A stretch of DNA of 64,000 nt from Anaerolineae bacterium. GTDB taxonomy: Bacteria; Chloroflexota; Anaerolineae; Anaerolineales; UBA4823. Of this stretch, positions 18,565 through 27,904 are shown piece after piece. Numbering within the stretch: position 1 is the first letter of the stretch; every line of letters starts with the position of its first letter. The stretch lies in NCBI GenBank assembly GCA_003327455.1, contig QOQU01000001.1, positions 424,001 through 488,000 on the forward strand, written 5' to 3'. The notes below the pieces were generated by a model. That model did no database searches, was not told where the DNA came from, and saw only the letters and a program-made list of their open reading frames with translations. A program made the translations under genes and the position numbers.

Positions 18565-20199
18565 ATGACATATTCATATAATCCAAACTCCGAAACCTGG
18601 TGGCGCGAGGGGGTCTTTTATCAAATCTATCCGCGCAGTTTTGCCGATAGCAATGGCGATGGCAACGGCGATTTAGGCGGTATCCTTGCCCACCTCGACC
18701 ATCTGAACGATGGAACTCCGCAGTCGTTGGGCGTCGATGCAATCTGGCTCTCTCCGATTTACCCCTCTCCTTTCGACGATATGGGATATGATGTTTCTGA
18801 TTATTGTGATATCCACCCCATGTTTGGCAGCTTGCAAGACTTTGACAACCTGCTTCGGGCTGCCCATCAGCGCAATCTTCGCCTGTTAATGGATCTGGTG
18901 TTCAACCATACTTCTTACCTGCACCCCTGGTTTCAAAAGTCACGCAGTTCGCGCCAGAACCCGAAGCGGGACTGGTACATCTGGAAAGACCCTTCGCCGC
19001 GCGGCAAAGTCCCAAATAACTGGCAATCGGTCTTCGGTGGGAGTGCCTGGGAGTGGGATGAAGCCACGCAGCAATACTACTATCACATGTTCCTGCCTCA
19101 GCAACCCGATTTGAACTGGCGCAACCCCGCTGTTCGGGAAGCCCTCTATGACGTGATGCGCTTCTGGTTGGAGCGCGGCGTGGACGGTTTCCGCCTGGAT
19201 GTGGTCAATGCTTACTTCAAGGATGCCTTGTTTCGCGATAACCCTCCCCGGTTCGGATTGCGCGGTTATGACCGCCAAAAGCATCTCTATGATAAGGATC
19301 AACCTGAATTGTTAGAAGTCTACGCTGAGATGCGCCAATTGCTGGATAGCTATCCCGAACGAATGTGTGTGGGCGAGGTCATGGATGGTCATCCCGAATT
19401 GAATGCCCGCTACTGCGGCGAAGGGAAGCTACATCTAATCTTCGACTTCAACTTTACCCGCCAGCCATGGCACCCGGCCGCCTTTCAGAACGCGGTTTTA
19501 CGCGCCGAAGCCAACCTGCCACCCGGCGGCTGGCCCTGTTACACACTGAGCAACCACGATATCTCGCGCCATCTCTCCCGCTATGGCGGCCGTTATCCTC
19601 ACGAGCGAGCCAAAGTGGCTGCCGCCATGTTACTCACCCTGCGCGGCACACCCTTCCTCTATCAGGGGGAAGAAATTGGGATGAGAGATGGAAAAATCCC
19701 TTACGCGATGATCCAGGACCCACCCGGCAAGCGTTACTATCCTTTTTATAAGGGACGTGACCCGGTGCGCACGCCAATTCCCTGGGATGACTCTGCGGGT
19801 GGCGGTTTTACCAGCGGCAAACCCTGGTTGCCCTTAAATTCGGACTACCGTCAGGTCAACGTAGCTGCCCAACGGGATGATCCAAATTCCGTCTTTAGCT
19901 TTTACCGCAAGCTGATCTGGTTGCGCAAAGACTGCCCCGCCTTACGGCGCGGTTCTTTTGAGCCTTTGATCCGCCGCCCCAGCGATGGGTTAGCTTACCT
20001 GCGCAGGAGCGAAGGGCAGACCATCCTGGTTGCCTTGAACTTCTTTGCTCTGCCGGCAACCCTGCGGCTTGATTTTGATCTACCCGCTCAGAAATGGAGG
20101 ACGATCCTCGGCACCCATCGAGAGGCGGATGAAGAGGTTGCTCTCGAGCGCACGATTCAACTCTCCCCGCATGAAGTGTGGCTCGCCGAGGCGATTTAG
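18565..20199 (+). CDS. GH13 alpha-glucosidase / oligo-1,6-glucosidase
   Basis: 544 residues, cytoplasmic glycoside hydrolase family 13 enzyme acting on short alpha-glucosides. Conserved regions in order: VFYQIYPRSFADSNGDGNGD, DAIWLSPIYPSPFDDMGYDV, LMDLVFNHTS, DGFRLDVVN (nucleophile Asp), CVGEVMDG (acid/base Glu) and TLSNHDISRH (third Asp), then a C-terminal beta domain. No signal peptide. Base composition returns here to the G+C-richer style of the chromosome, which suggests it is not part of the acquired-looking sugar cassette even though only 33 bases separate it from xylB. It ends convergently with the DUF1015 gene. Confidence 0.93.
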   Translation: MTYSYNPNSETWWREGVFYQIYPRSFADSNGDGNGDLGGILAHLDHLNDGTPQSLGVDAIWLSPIYPSPFDDMGYDVSDYCDIHPMFGSLQDFDNLLRAAHQRNLRLLMDLVFNHTSYLHPWFQKSRSSRQNPKRDWYIWKDPSPRGKVPNNWQSVFGGSAWEWDEATQQYYYHMFLPQQPDLNWRNPAVREALYDVMRFWLERGVDGFRLDVVNAYFKDALFRDNPPRFGLRGYDRQKHLYDKDQPELLEVYAEMRQLLDSYPERMCVGEVMDGHPELNARYCGEGKLHLIFDFNFTRQPWHPAAFQNAVLRAEANLPPGGWPCYTLSNHDISRHLSRYGGRYPHERAKVAAAMLLTLRGTPFLYQGEEIGMRDGKIPYAMIQDPPGKRYYPFYKGRDPVRTPIPWDDSAGGGFTSGKPWLPLNSDYRQVNVAAQRDDPNSVFSFYRKLIWLRKDCPALRRGSFEPLIRRPSDGLAYLRRSEGQTILVALNFFALPATLRLDFDLPAQKWRTILGTHREADEEVALERTIQLSPHEVWLAEAI

Positions 20200-20277
20200 T
20201 TCCCACAAGAGCGCAAACGCCATTGATTGTAGCGCCAGGGCAGTGAGTGGAGGGCAAACTCCTTCCACGAGGGTGGG

Positions 20278-21603
20278 CTAAGGCAAGATGCGCCGTGCTT
20301 CCATGTAATACCGCTTCTCGTGCGCTTCTCCCATCGAGAAGGTCTTGCGGGGTAGTACCCCATCACGGATCACAGTTTCGAAGAGGGCATGTTTAGACAT
20401 CGCCGGCAGATAGAAACCAACCCTGCCCGCTGGAGTGCTCAATTGAACCAGGGCCTCCTCGCCATGAATGTAATCGATGCTCTCGGCGCCGTTTTGACTG
20501 AGGAATTGATCCAAAAAGGTTTGCAGAGTGCCAACCGCCAGATTGGAGGTGGGTCTCTCGATCTCTGCAACCGCAAAGGTCAGTTTTTCTCCGCCAAAGA
20601 TCAGACCAACCGTTTGCCGTCCCTCCTGCCCTTTTTGCACGCGTTGAACCATTTCTTCCCGACCCTGGACGGACTCAAGGTTCAGGTTGTCACCAAAATA
20701 TTCTTTCAATGCCAGGGTTAGATCATGCCTGACCCCAAATAACAGACGGTGAATCGGTTCAAAGACGATGCCCGAGTCGTGAACGTTTTCGATCTCTACC
20801 AGCGCGTATCGGGCGGGATGGTCTTCGCTTGCCTGTGGCTTCAGCCTTTCCCAGACTGCTTTGGCGGTCGCTAAAGAGTGGTTGCCGTCCCCGACGGCGA
20901 AGAGTAAAACCGGTGTCTCTTTTCCTACTCCATAGCGATTGCTAAAAACGTCGGGCTGTGCCAGCGCTTCCAGAGCGGCGAATACCTGTTCTTCCAGTGT
21001 CGGGTTGAGCGCATACCCCTCTAACAAACCGCCCTCGAACATCAATTCGGTTTGGTACAGTGGCTTCAAGCTTTGCTTTTTTTGCGTGATCGGCTCAATC
21101 ACCGTTTGGTTGGGGTCATCAATCAGGACAAGGATGTGCGGCAGTTCCAGCACCGCGTTCTGACGAATCTGGACTCGTGGGGCAATGCGTTCGATGATCG
21201 TTCCCTCAGTCGGTCGAATGAGGCTGGTCGTCCCCCGTCGGTAATCATATCGCTCCAGGTCCAGGCAGAGCATCAAGCCGTGGCGGGTTTTCCCGTCCAC
21301 GCTGCGCTCGACATAAATCATCCCTTCATGAGGTTCGAGAATATTGCCCTCAAGATAAATGCGCATGGTATCCTGGATTGCCGCAATGCGTTGGGGCGCA
21401 TCGGGCGAGTTCAGGTACACTTCGGGAAAGATCAGCTTCAGGGTCGAAGGGGCTTCGCCGACAAAGTTGGCGACTTTCTCCCAATATTCTGGCTGAGCTG
21501 TATATTGATCGCAAGCGACCACAGCCCATTTCTTTAAATCGATCCCTGGTCGGGGCAGATAGATTAAGGGGGATTGCACACCGATTGAATTCAATGTCTT
21601 CAT
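20278..21603 (-). CDS. DUF1015 family protein
   Basis: About 441 residues. Recognised as DUF1015 from ACDQYTAQPEYWEKV, FPEVYLNSPD, the FAVGDGNHSLATAKAVWERL motif, HPARYALVEIENVHDSGIVFEPIHR and the C-terminal DYIHGEEA. The biochemical role of the family is not known to me; the GDGNHS segment is the most conserved point and looks like an active or binding site. Start ATG 21603 has a GGAAGGAA site; a longer frame upstream runs through the promoter. In several bacteria members lie beside serine-biosynthesis genes, and here serC is divergent from it, which supports a functional link. Confidence 0.88.
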   Translation of the reverse strand: MKTLNSIGVQSPLIYLPRPGIDLKKWAVVACDQYTAQPEYWEKVANFVGEAPSTLKLIFPEVYLNSPDAPQRIAAIQDTMRIYLEGNILEPHEGMIYVERSVDGKTRHGLMLCLDLERYDYRRGTTSLIRPTEGTIIERIAPRVQIRQNAVLELPHILVLIDDPNQTVIEPITQKKQSLKPLYQTELMFEGGLLEGYALNPTLEEQVFAALEALAQPDVFSNRYGVGKETPVLLFAVGDGNHSLATAKAVWERLKPQASEDHPARYALVEIENVHDSGIVFEPIHRLLFGVRHDLTLALKEYFGDNLNLESVQGREEMVQRVQKGQEGRQTVGLIFGGEKLTFAVAEIERPTSNLAVGTLQTFLDQFLSQNGAESIDYIHGEEALVQLSTPAGRVGFYLPAMSKHALFETVIRDGVLPRKTFSMGEAHEKRYYMEARRILP

Positions 21604-21674
21604 AGATGGCGTTCCTTCCTGGTTCAGATGAAGCGTGAAATTGAGAGACGCTGCAATGATTGAAAATCCCCTGC

Positions 21675-21704
21675 AATATATCGCAGTACCCTTTGATTTG
21701 TCAA
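21675..21704 (-). promoter_or_regulatory. Promoter of the DUF1015 gene
   Basis: On the minus strand TTGACA (plus 21699-21704) and TATATT (plus 21675-21680) with an 18-base spacer, the best match to a sigma-70 consensus in the window. The leader to the ATG at 21603 would be about 65 nt. Confidence 0.8.
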
Positions 21705-21716
21705 CGGTTTGGAAAT

Positions 21717-21764
21717 CCCGATCTCTGTCTCGAAGGAAGCTCAAATAAGAGATTGGGGTATAAT
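21717..21764 (+). promoter_or_regulatory. serC promoter region with inverted repeat
   Basis: TATAAT at 21759-21764 lies 41 bases before the serC ATG. Just upstream, CCCGATCTCT (21717-21726) and AGAGATTGGG (21748-21757) form a 10-bp inverted repeat with one G-T mismatch, occupying the -35 region where no good consensus is seen. This may be an operator for an activator or repressor. Confidence 0.5.
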
Positions 21765-21805
21765 TCCCACCGACACCCAGACACACATAGAAGGAGAGCG
21801 TTCAC

Positions 21806-22888
21806 ATGCGTGTGCACAATTTCAATCCTGGACCAGCCGCCTTACCTCTGGAAGTATTACAACAAGCCCAGGCGGAAATGTTAGATTTTCGTGGCACGGG
21901 TATGTCGGTGATGGAGATCAGCCACCGCTCGAAAGATTTTGAAGCCATCCTCACCGAAGCCCAAAACGATTTGCGAGACTTACTTCAGATTCCCGAAAAT
22001 TACAAAATCCTTTTCCTGCAGGGAGGAGCCTCCTTGCACTTTGCGATGCTGGCGATGAACTTTCGCCCGAACGACAGTTTGGCTGACTATATCATCACGG
22101 GTACGTGGAGCAAAAAAGCCTACAAAGAAGCCCAAAAAACCGGACCGGCACACATTGCTGCCAATCTGGAAAGCGAGAATTTCACCCGCTTACCTGCCCA
22201 ATCCGAGCTTGACCTTGACCCGAAGGCTGCGTACGTTCACTTTACATCCAACGAAACCATTCATGGAGTCGAATATTTTGAAGAGCCTGTTCCACCGCCA
22301 GGGGTACCATTGATCTGTGATGCCTCGTCGGATTTTATCAGTCATCCCATTAATGTTTCCAAATATGGGATGATTTACGCCGGAGCTCAAAAGAACGCCG
22401 GACCGGCTGGCGTGGTGATCTGCATCATTCGTGAAGATTTGCTGGAACGCGTGCCAGAAAATTTGCCGGATTTATTGAATTATCGCGTTTTGGCTAAAGA
22501 AAACTCCCTCCTCAATACGCCGCCTTGCTGGAATATCTACATTGTGGGTCTTGTTTTGAAATGGCTCAAAGGTCTTGGCGGATTGGAAGGGATCTACAAA
22601 CGCAACCAGCAAAAAGCTGCCCTGGTCTATCAGGCGATTGATGAGAGCGGGGGTTTTTATCGCGGCCACGCCAAATCGGATCGCTCCCTGATGAATGTTA
22701 CGTTCCGCCTGCCTTCCGAAGCGTTAGAAGACCAATTCGCCAGCGAAGCCAAAAAACAAGGGCTGATCGGCCTGAAGGGTCATCGCTCAGTGGGAGGCAT
22801 TCGCGCTTCGCTCTATAATGCCGTCTCTCTGGAAGCCGTCCAGGCACTGGTCAGCTTTATGAAGGATTTTCAGCAGAAAAACGGGTAA
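21806..22888 (+). CDS. serC: Phosphoserine aminotransferase
   Basis: 360 residues, class V PLP-dependent aminotransferase that makes 3-phosphoserine in serine synthesis and also acts in pyridoxal phosphate synthesis. Features: HNFNPGPAALPLEVLQQAQ, GMSVMEISHRSKDF, FLQGGASLHFAMLAMN, TGTWSKKAYKEA, FTSNETIHGVEY, CDASSDFISHPINVSKYG and the PLP-binding lysine in AGAQKNAGPAG (about residue 196), then SLLNTPPCWNIYI. Ribosome-binding site AAGGAGAG precedes the ATG. Followed by a perfect 12-bp hairpin terminator. Confidence 0.97.
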   Translation: MRVHNFNPGPAALPLEVLQQAQAEMLDFRGTGMSVMEISHRSKDFEAILTEAQNDLRDLLQIPENYKILFLQGGASLHFAMLAMNFRPNDSLADYIITGTWSKKAYKEAQKTGPAHIAANLESENFTRLPAQSELDLDPKAAYVHFTSNETIHGVEYFEEPVPPPGVPLICDASSDFISHPINVSKYGMIYAGAQKNAGPAGVVICIIREDLLERVPENLPDLLNYRVLAKENSLLNTPPCWNIYIVGLVLKWLKGLGGLEGIYKRNQQKAALVYQAIDESGGFYRGHAKSDRSLMNVTFRLPSEALEDQFASEAKKQGLIGLKGHRSVGGIRASLYNAVSLEAVQALVSFMKDFQQKNG

Positions 22889-22895
22889 GACGAAA

Positions 22896-22923
22896 AGAGG
22901 AGCAGGACATCTCCTGCTCCTCT
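22896..22923. terminator. Bidirectional terminator between serC and the acetamidase gene
   Basis: Perfect 12-bp inverted repeat AGAGGAGCAGGA / TCCTGCTCCTCT with a 4-base loop, placed between two convergent genes. On the minus strand it is followed by TTTT and on the plus strand by a short pyrimidine stretch, so it can serve both transcripts, better for the minus strand. Confidence 0.8.
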
Positions 22924-22943
22924 TCTTCGGAAAAATGCCTGCT

Positions 22944-23846
22944 CTACAGGCTGAAGCCGTACTCTTTCAAAACCCATTTCGGAAACTCAAAGCGAACGGT
23001 CTTGAGGGGATCGACTACCTGACAGAACTTCAACTCGCCGACAATGCTCATCAGCATTCCGGCATCGTTCAACGGTATTTTGACGAATTCAGTCAGAAAC
23101 TTTGCCATGTTATGGATGGCACCGTGCGCAGCCTCATCTGCTGTTGGAGCAGAGAAGATGGTTGAAACCAGGTCGTCTGTTTCGACAAAGGGGGTGGGTA
23201 GACCCTTTAGCTCGGGCACAACGCGCGCCCGAAACCGTAACTCACCTGGAATTTCCGCTCCGCACACAACGATCTCACCGTCCCCCATGACAGCATGGAA
23301 ATCGCCTGCTCCGAACAAGGCTCCTTCCACCCCGACGGTGAAATAGGCAATGCTTCCCTGACGCATCAGCTTGCAATCTAAATTTCCACCGTGCGGGCCT
23401 GGCGTGCCATTGGGAACGCTGCCTTCTGCAGGCGCAACGCCGATTACGCCGATCATCGGTTGGATTGGGATGCGAATTTTGTCTTTGAAAATGACACTTT
23501 CCCCAACTCTTTTAAGAATGGCGGTTTCCATTTCGGTAATCACATCACCCAAAGCCCCTTCGCCAGGGATCGTCACCATACTTGCCTGATCGCCAATCTT
23601 TATTTCCAGCAATTCGACCCGCAAGACATCGCCCGGTTTGGCTCCTTCGATATAGACCGGGCCGGTAGCAGGGTTGACGTGATTCCAATCCAGCGAATCA
23701 ACCAGATCTGCGCTGGTTTGTATCTGCCCTTCAAAACAATCGTGAGTTTCCAGCAAGACTTCTTCGCCTTGTTGTACTCTTTCTGCAGGGACAATATCGG
23801 GCGAGAAAGCAAAGAACAGTTTTTTACGATCGATTTGAGTAACCAT
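22944..23846 (-). CDS. Acetamidase/formamidase family protein
   Basis: 300 residues of the FmdA_AmdA family, which hydrolyses formamide, acetamide or related short amides to ammonia and the acid. Recognisable parts: HDCFEGQI, VDSLDWNHVNPATGPVYIEGA, GDVLRVELLEI, NLDCKLMRQGSIAYFTVGVEGALFGAGDFHAVMGDGE and the C-terminal DAGMLMSIVGELKFCQVVDP. Start ATG 23846 has an AGGAGG site at ideal spacing; the frame continues nine codons upstream without one. It is the last gene of the amide/amino-acid ABC transporter operon, which suggests that the transporter brings in its substrate or the product of the adjacent dipeptidase. Confidence 0.9.
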   Translation of the reverse strand: MVTQIDRKKLFFAFSPDIVPAERVQQGEEVLLETHDCFEGQIQTSADLVDSLDWNHVNPATGPVYIEGAKPGDVLRVELLEIKIGDQASMVTIPGEGALGDVITEMETAILKRVGESVIFKDKIRIPIQPMIGVIGVAPAEGSVPNGTPGPHGGNLDCKLMRQGSIAYFTVGVEGALFGAGDFHAVMGDGEIVVCGAEIPGELRFRARVVPELKGLPTPFVETDDLVSTIFSAPTADEAAHGAIHNMAKFLTEFVKIPLNDAGMLMSIVGELKFCQVVDPLKTVRFEFPKWVLKEYGFSL

Positions 23847-23912
23847 ACAAACCTCCTGTCCAAACGATATCACCGATGATTGAACGCTATTCTATACAAA
23901 GTCCTACCAATC

Positions 23913-25208
23913 CTAAGCGGGTAGACCCACTAAACCGGCTTCTGCATTTAACTTTTGCCACATAGCCCGGTAGCCTTCGTCCTTAAACTTTAAATCCTTT
24001 CGAGCGCGCAGGGTAGCGATCCATCTTTCGGTAGCCTGCATAGCGATAGCAAAGCAGTAGTCCATAAAATCTTTCTTCTCGGCAAGCGTCCCTTTTTTGA
24101 CGGTTTCTGCTTCTGCCAGAAACTGTTCTTCGATTATATCGAAATCTTTACGGATTTCCGGCACGAGGTTTTCAAAATCTGCCATGGCGCGGCGATGCAG
24201 CAATTCATGTTTCCACCACAGAGAGCGGGGATCAAAATGCTCGGTAGGCACCGGTCCAATATCGGGCAGTTCAACTCCCAGGAAAACAGGTTTAAAAATT
24301 GAAACACAGGTGCCCGAAGTACCGGTGACCCAGGCAATGACACCGTGTTCGCCTACCTCTGTGACCATGACACCATCTGCCTGCCACCAGCGATTTTCTT
24401 GAGGTCCGGCATGGACACAAATATTACGATGCGCCGTTGCTGTTGCAGGGTGATAGCCTTCCCCATGATGGCGCATGATTTCAAAGAATGTCTTTACCGT
24501 AATTTTCCCCTGTTGGTTTTTCAGGGCTTGATAAGTGGTTGTCTGTCGTTCGACCGAGCCCAGATTGGGAGGATATTCTGGCAGAGCAAAACGTTGCGCC
24601 CAATTCAAGGCTGCTTTGCTGGTAGTCAGAGAGCAACGCGTATAGTTGTCGGAAATCGTGAGCAAATTCGAAATAGAGTCAAATGAATCAATTTTTCGGA
24701 TTGCCCAATTCCGCCCTGCTGTTTCTAAAATATAAGCCTCCTGAGAATCTGCCATCAAAAAACTGCTATCAAAATGAGAATTTCCTTTCAGTTCAGCCGA
24801 GCCTCCCTGACCGTATTTCTCTAGCAGATCGATCATTACCTGAAGGGCTTCCTGACAGTTCTTTGCCCTTTCTAACCCCAAGCGCACCAGATCGGGTCCA
24901 ATCACGCCATCCTGTTCTTCGTGCATCTCGGTTGTATAAACGGCTTCTTCCCCCATTGCCAGACCATATTCGTTGATACCGATCTCGGCTCCGTAGGTCC
25001 AAAATGCTTTCGTCAGGAAGACTTCATACGTCTCCTCTGCTTGGGGTATCACCAGATGAGTCAGGCGTACGGCTTCTCCTTTGACATGTTTTTGACGCGG
25101 AATGCGCACGATTGCATTGGCCTCGTTAACCTCGCAATCTGCGCTCTTCGCAAATATCACGGTGCCATTTTGGGTGACATTGGATAAAGCGACAAATGAA
25201 TCACACAT
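23913..25208 (-). CDS. C69 family dipeptidase (secernin-like)
   Basis: 431 residues of the peptidase C69/U34 family. The N terminus MCDSFVALSNVTQNGTVIFAKSAD places Cys at position 2, which after removal of Met becomes the N-terminal nucleophile. GAEIGINEYGLAMGEEAV, LLEKYGQGGSAELKGN and YILETAGRNWAIRKI are typical. No signal peptide, so it should act in the cytoplasm on imported dipeptides or amide compounds. It lies between the acetamidase and the permease genes on the same strand, 11 bases from livM. Substrate unproven; members of this fold also hydrolyse other amide bonds. Confidence 0.88.
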   Translation of the reverse strand: MCDSFVALSNVTQNGTVIFAKSADCEVNEANAIVRIPRQKHVKGEAVRLTHLVIPQAEETYEVFLTKAFWTYGAEIGINEYGLAMGEEAVYTTEMHEEQDGVIGPDLVRLGLERAKNCQEALQVMIDLLEKYGQGGSAELKGNSHFDSSFLMADSQEAYILETAGRNWAIRKIDSFDSISNLLTISDNYTRCSLTTSKAALNWAQRFALPEYPPNLGSVERQTTTYQALKNQQGKITVKTFFEIMRHHGEGYHPATATAHRNICVHAGPQENRWWQADGVMVTEVGEHGVIAWVTGTSGTCVSIFKPVFLGVELPDIGPVPTEHFDPRSLWWKHELLHRRAMADFENLVPEIRKDFDIIEEQFLAEAETVKKGTLAEKKDFMDYCFAIAMQATERWIATLRARKDLKFKDEGYRAMWQKLNAEAGLVGLPA

Positions 25209-25219
25209 CTTAACCTTCC

Positions 25220-26290
25220 TTATCTACGAGACTCGTCTGACCCAGATTGATCCTGACTTTGTGTTGCTTCTGCCCCGAGGCGGATTTCTCTCCCTCCCAG
25301 GATACCCGCAGGCCGATAAATAAGGATAAGGATTAATAAGAGAGAAAGCATGACCTCCGTAAAACCAACCAGGTTATTGGATAAGAGGCCGCTGATATTG
25401 ACGGAATTTTCGATTCCTCGTAATGCTTCTCTTAGCAGAGTGATGATTACCGTGCCTGTAACCGCGCCCGAAACGCTTGTCGTGCCGCCAATCACCAACA
25501 TCGATAACACACTGAAGGTCTCTGCCAGGTAAAAAGCATAGGGGGAAAATGATGTGATAAAGTGCGCCCATAAACCTCCTCCAAAACCAGCGATAAATGC
25601 AGAAAGCACAAAGCCCACCCAACGTACATGGACAATGTTGATTCCGATGGAGGACGCCGCGTAACGGTCATCTCGAGACGCGCGCAACTTTAACCCTGCG
25701 GGAGTTTCTTTGAAAAGGTATGCAATGAAAATGACCAGTATCCCAAAAAACGTGCTTACCCCGAGGGTGGTGTAATTGTCAACTCCAAAAAGGGTACGGG
25801 GTCCATTTGTAACAATACTCCAATGCACCAGGATTGTATGAATGATCACCAGTAGAGCAAAAAGGGTGATCACTGCTGCGGCATCTGACAGGCGCATCAG
25901 TGCATAACCGACCAGCATTGCCACCAGAGCGGCTACCAAAGCCCCAATCAGCAAGGAAGGGAAAAAAGGTAAATGAATGGGGCGTAAAAAGGGATAAAGG
26001 TCCGGCAAAGTAGCTGCTTTTGCTTGCGGAGTCATGGAGAATAGCACTGAAGTGTATGCGCCTATGCCCATAAACCCAACATGAGCAAAGTTTAAGATCC
26101 CCGAATTCCCCATGAACACCTGTAAACCCAATACCATCACAATATTAATAAACAGAACGGTCATGATCCGGGTCAACAGTGTATTTCCCCAAAGGTGTAC
26201 CAATAGTGCCAGAACCAGCAAGGGGAGGGACAAAATAAAAGGAGTGGTATTATTTTTCAGCCAGGATAGAATGAGTTGAGTGCTTTTCAT
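25220..26290 (-). CDS. Branched-chain amino acid/amide-type ABC permease (LivM family)
   Basis: 356 residues with about eight to ten hydrophobic segments and the LivM signature region LQVFMGNSGILNFAHVGFMGIGAYTS, GYALMRLSDAAAVITLFALLVI and the cytoplasmic loop LRASRDDRYAASSIGINI, followed by GGTTSVSGAVTGTVIIT. The C-terminal tail is hydrophilic (ATQSQDQSGSDESRR). It overlaps the LivH gene by 4 bases and precedes the C69 peptidase gene by 11 bases. Members transport branched-chain amino acids, urea or short amides; the attached acetamidase favours an amide. Confidence 0.92.
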   Translation of the reverse strand: MKSTQLILSWLKNNTTPFILSLPLLVLALLVHLWGNTLLTRIMTVLFINIVMVLGLQVFMGNSGILNFAHVGFMGIGAYTSVLFSMTPQAKAATLPDLYPFLRPIHLPFFPSLLIGALVAALVAMLVGYALMRLSDAAAVITLFALLVIIHTILVHWSIVTNGPRTLFGVDNYTTLGVSTFFGILVIFIAYLFKETPAGLKLRASRDDRYAASSIGINIVHVRWVGFVLSAFIAGFGGGLWAHFITSFSPYAFYLAETFSVLSMLVIGGTTSVSGAVTGTVIITLLREALRGIENSVNISGLLSNNLVGFTEVMLSLLLILILIYRPAGILGGREIRLGAEATQSQDQSGSDESRR

Positions 26291-27180
26291 CCGACACGTT
26301 CTCCTGTTCCAGCGCCGCGGATCAAGCCCTCGGGTCGGAAGAGTAGGATCAGAATCACCACGAGAAACATGAATGCCTCGCGGTAATCCAACAAGCTCTG
26401 AGGCAACAGGATTCCCAGAAAGCTGAAGATGATGCCGTAGATATAGCCTCCCACCACTGCGCCAACTAAATTATTCATCCCCCCAATGACCGTTGCCACA
26501 AAGGCAATTAGTAACGGTGATCCCCCGATCGTGGGTGTGACCGAAGCAGTTCTTCCTACCCAAAAGAGGGCAACAATTCCCGCCAGCAACCCACTGATGA
26601 GAAAGGCAGTCGAAATAACAAGATTCGCAGGCACTCCCAATAGCCGCGTCATTCTGAAATTGTTTGCTGCGGCTCGTAAAGCTATCCCTAAAATTGTCTT
26701 TCTGAGCAGTAAATTTAACCCGATCAATAAGGCTAAACTGATAACAATTGTCAAGATGTTCCGCCATGGGACAGATATATCCCAAATCGTTACGCTTGCT
26801 GAGAAGATTTTGGGCAAAGGCACGGCTCTCGCCCGCGGGGAAATGATCAGCAAGGCGGCATTTTGTAATAGTGTACTGACAGCAAAAGATGTGATCAGCA
26901 TTGCTGTCAGCGATTTGGTGCGAACAGGGCGAAAGGCAACAATTTCGGTCAGAAAGCTGGTTAACATTGCAACAAAAATGGCAACCACTGCCATGCCCAA
27001 CCAGGGTAAGGGGAGGAATTCATTGAGCAAATACAGCGTATAACCGGCTACCATGATCAATTCGCCATAGGCGAAATTGACCAACTTAAGGATGCCATAG
27101 ACAATCACTAATCCCAGAGCGAGCAATGCGCACAGACTCCCCAGGGTGATGGCATTGAGAACGAATTCCAGGCTAAGCAA
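26287..27180 (-). CDS. Branched-chain amino acid/amide-type ABC permease (LivH family)
   Basis: 297 residues, LivH-type inner permease: GSLCALLALGLVIVYGILKLVNFAYGELIMVAGY at the N terminus, then LLRKTILGIALRAAANNFRMTRLLGV, the coupling loop, and FVATVIGGMNNLVGAVVGGYIYG. It pairs with the LivM protein. Start overlaps nothing upstream (11 bases after livF stop) and its end overlaps livM by 4 bases. Confidence 0.93.
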   Translation of the reverse strand: MLSLEFVLNAITLGSLCALLALGLVIVYGILKLVNFAYGELIMVAGYTLYLLNEFLPLPWLGMAVVAIFVAMLTSFLTEIVAFRPVRTKSLTAMLITSFAVSTLLQNAALLIISPRARAVPLPKIFSASVTIWDISVPWRNILTIVISLALLIGLNLLLRKTILGIALRAAANNFRMTRLLGVPANLVISTAFLISGLLAGIVALFWVGRTASVTPTIGGSPLLIAFVATVIGGMNNLVGAVVGGYIYGIIFSFLGILLPQSLLDYREAFMFLVVILILLFRPEGLIRGAGTGERVG

Positions 27181-27191
27181 AGCAGGCCTCC

Positions 27192-27902
27192 TTATTCGAT
27201 TCCGCCGAGGTAAACCTTTTCAACCTGCCCTTTCTGACGAACTTCGGCGGGTGTGCCAACAAACTGAATCTGCCCTGTGTGAAGCAGATAGACGCGATCG
27301 GCAATTTCCAGTGTCCGATCTACATTTTGTTCAACCAGGAGAATGGTGGTACCTTGTTGATGGAGGGTGGTTATCAAGTTGAAGATTTGATCTACCAGTG
27401 CCGGGGCGAGTCCCAAGGATGGTTCATCCAACATCAACAGGCTTGGATGACCCATCAGAGCCCGCGCAATCGCCAGTTGTTGCTGCTCGCCGCCCGATAG
27501 CGTCCCACCGAGTTGATGGAAGCGTTCTTTCAGGATTGGAAACAAAGTGAAAATCTGCTCTAAATCTCTCTGATATTCAACCCGATTGTGCCTCAAGAAG
27601 GCTCCCATGCGTAAATTTTCTTCGACGGTTAGACTGGAAAAGATGTCTCGTCCTTCAGGAACCAGGGAGATACCTTTCCGTACAATTTCTTCGGGGGATT
27701 TCCCGACAATATTTTCTCCCTTAAAGGTAATTTTTCCCGAAACCGGACGAAGGACGCCAGCAATGGTGGCGAGTAGCGTTGACTTTCCTGCGCCGTTTAC
27801 GCCAATTAAGGCGACCAGTTCCCCTTCTCGGACTTCGAGAGAAATGCCGCGTAAGGCTTTGATTGCTCCATAAGCAGCATGAACGTTTTGGATAACTAAC
27901 AC
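27192..27902 (-). CDS. ABC transporter ATP-binding protein (LivF family)
   Basis: 236 residues, one nucleotide-binding domain: Walker A LIGVNGAGKSTLLATIAG, signature LSGGEQQQLAIARAL, Walker B LLMLDEPSLGLAP, and the LivF-type C terminus with TTILLVEQNVDRTLEIADRVYLL. It forms a heterodimer with the LivG protein encoded two bases upstream and powers LivH/LivM. Confidence 0.95.
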   Translation of the reverse strand: MLVIQNVHAAYGAIKALRGISLEVREGELVALIGVNGAGKSTLLATIAGVLRPVSGKITFKGENIVGKSPEEIVRKGISLVPEGRDIFSSLTVEENLRMGAFLRHNRVEYQRDLEQIFTLFPILKERFHQLGGTLSGGEQQQLAIARALMGHPSLLMLDEPSLGLAPALVDQIFNLITTLHQQGTTILLVEQNVDRTLEIADRVYLLHTGQIQFVGTPAEVRQKGQVEKVYLGGIE

Positions 27903-27904
27903 GC

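Noticed and set aside
20200..20277. Terminator between the convergent GH13 and DUF1015 genes
   Set aside because: Only an imperfect GTGGAGGG / CCTTCCAC pairing is seen, with no T-run.
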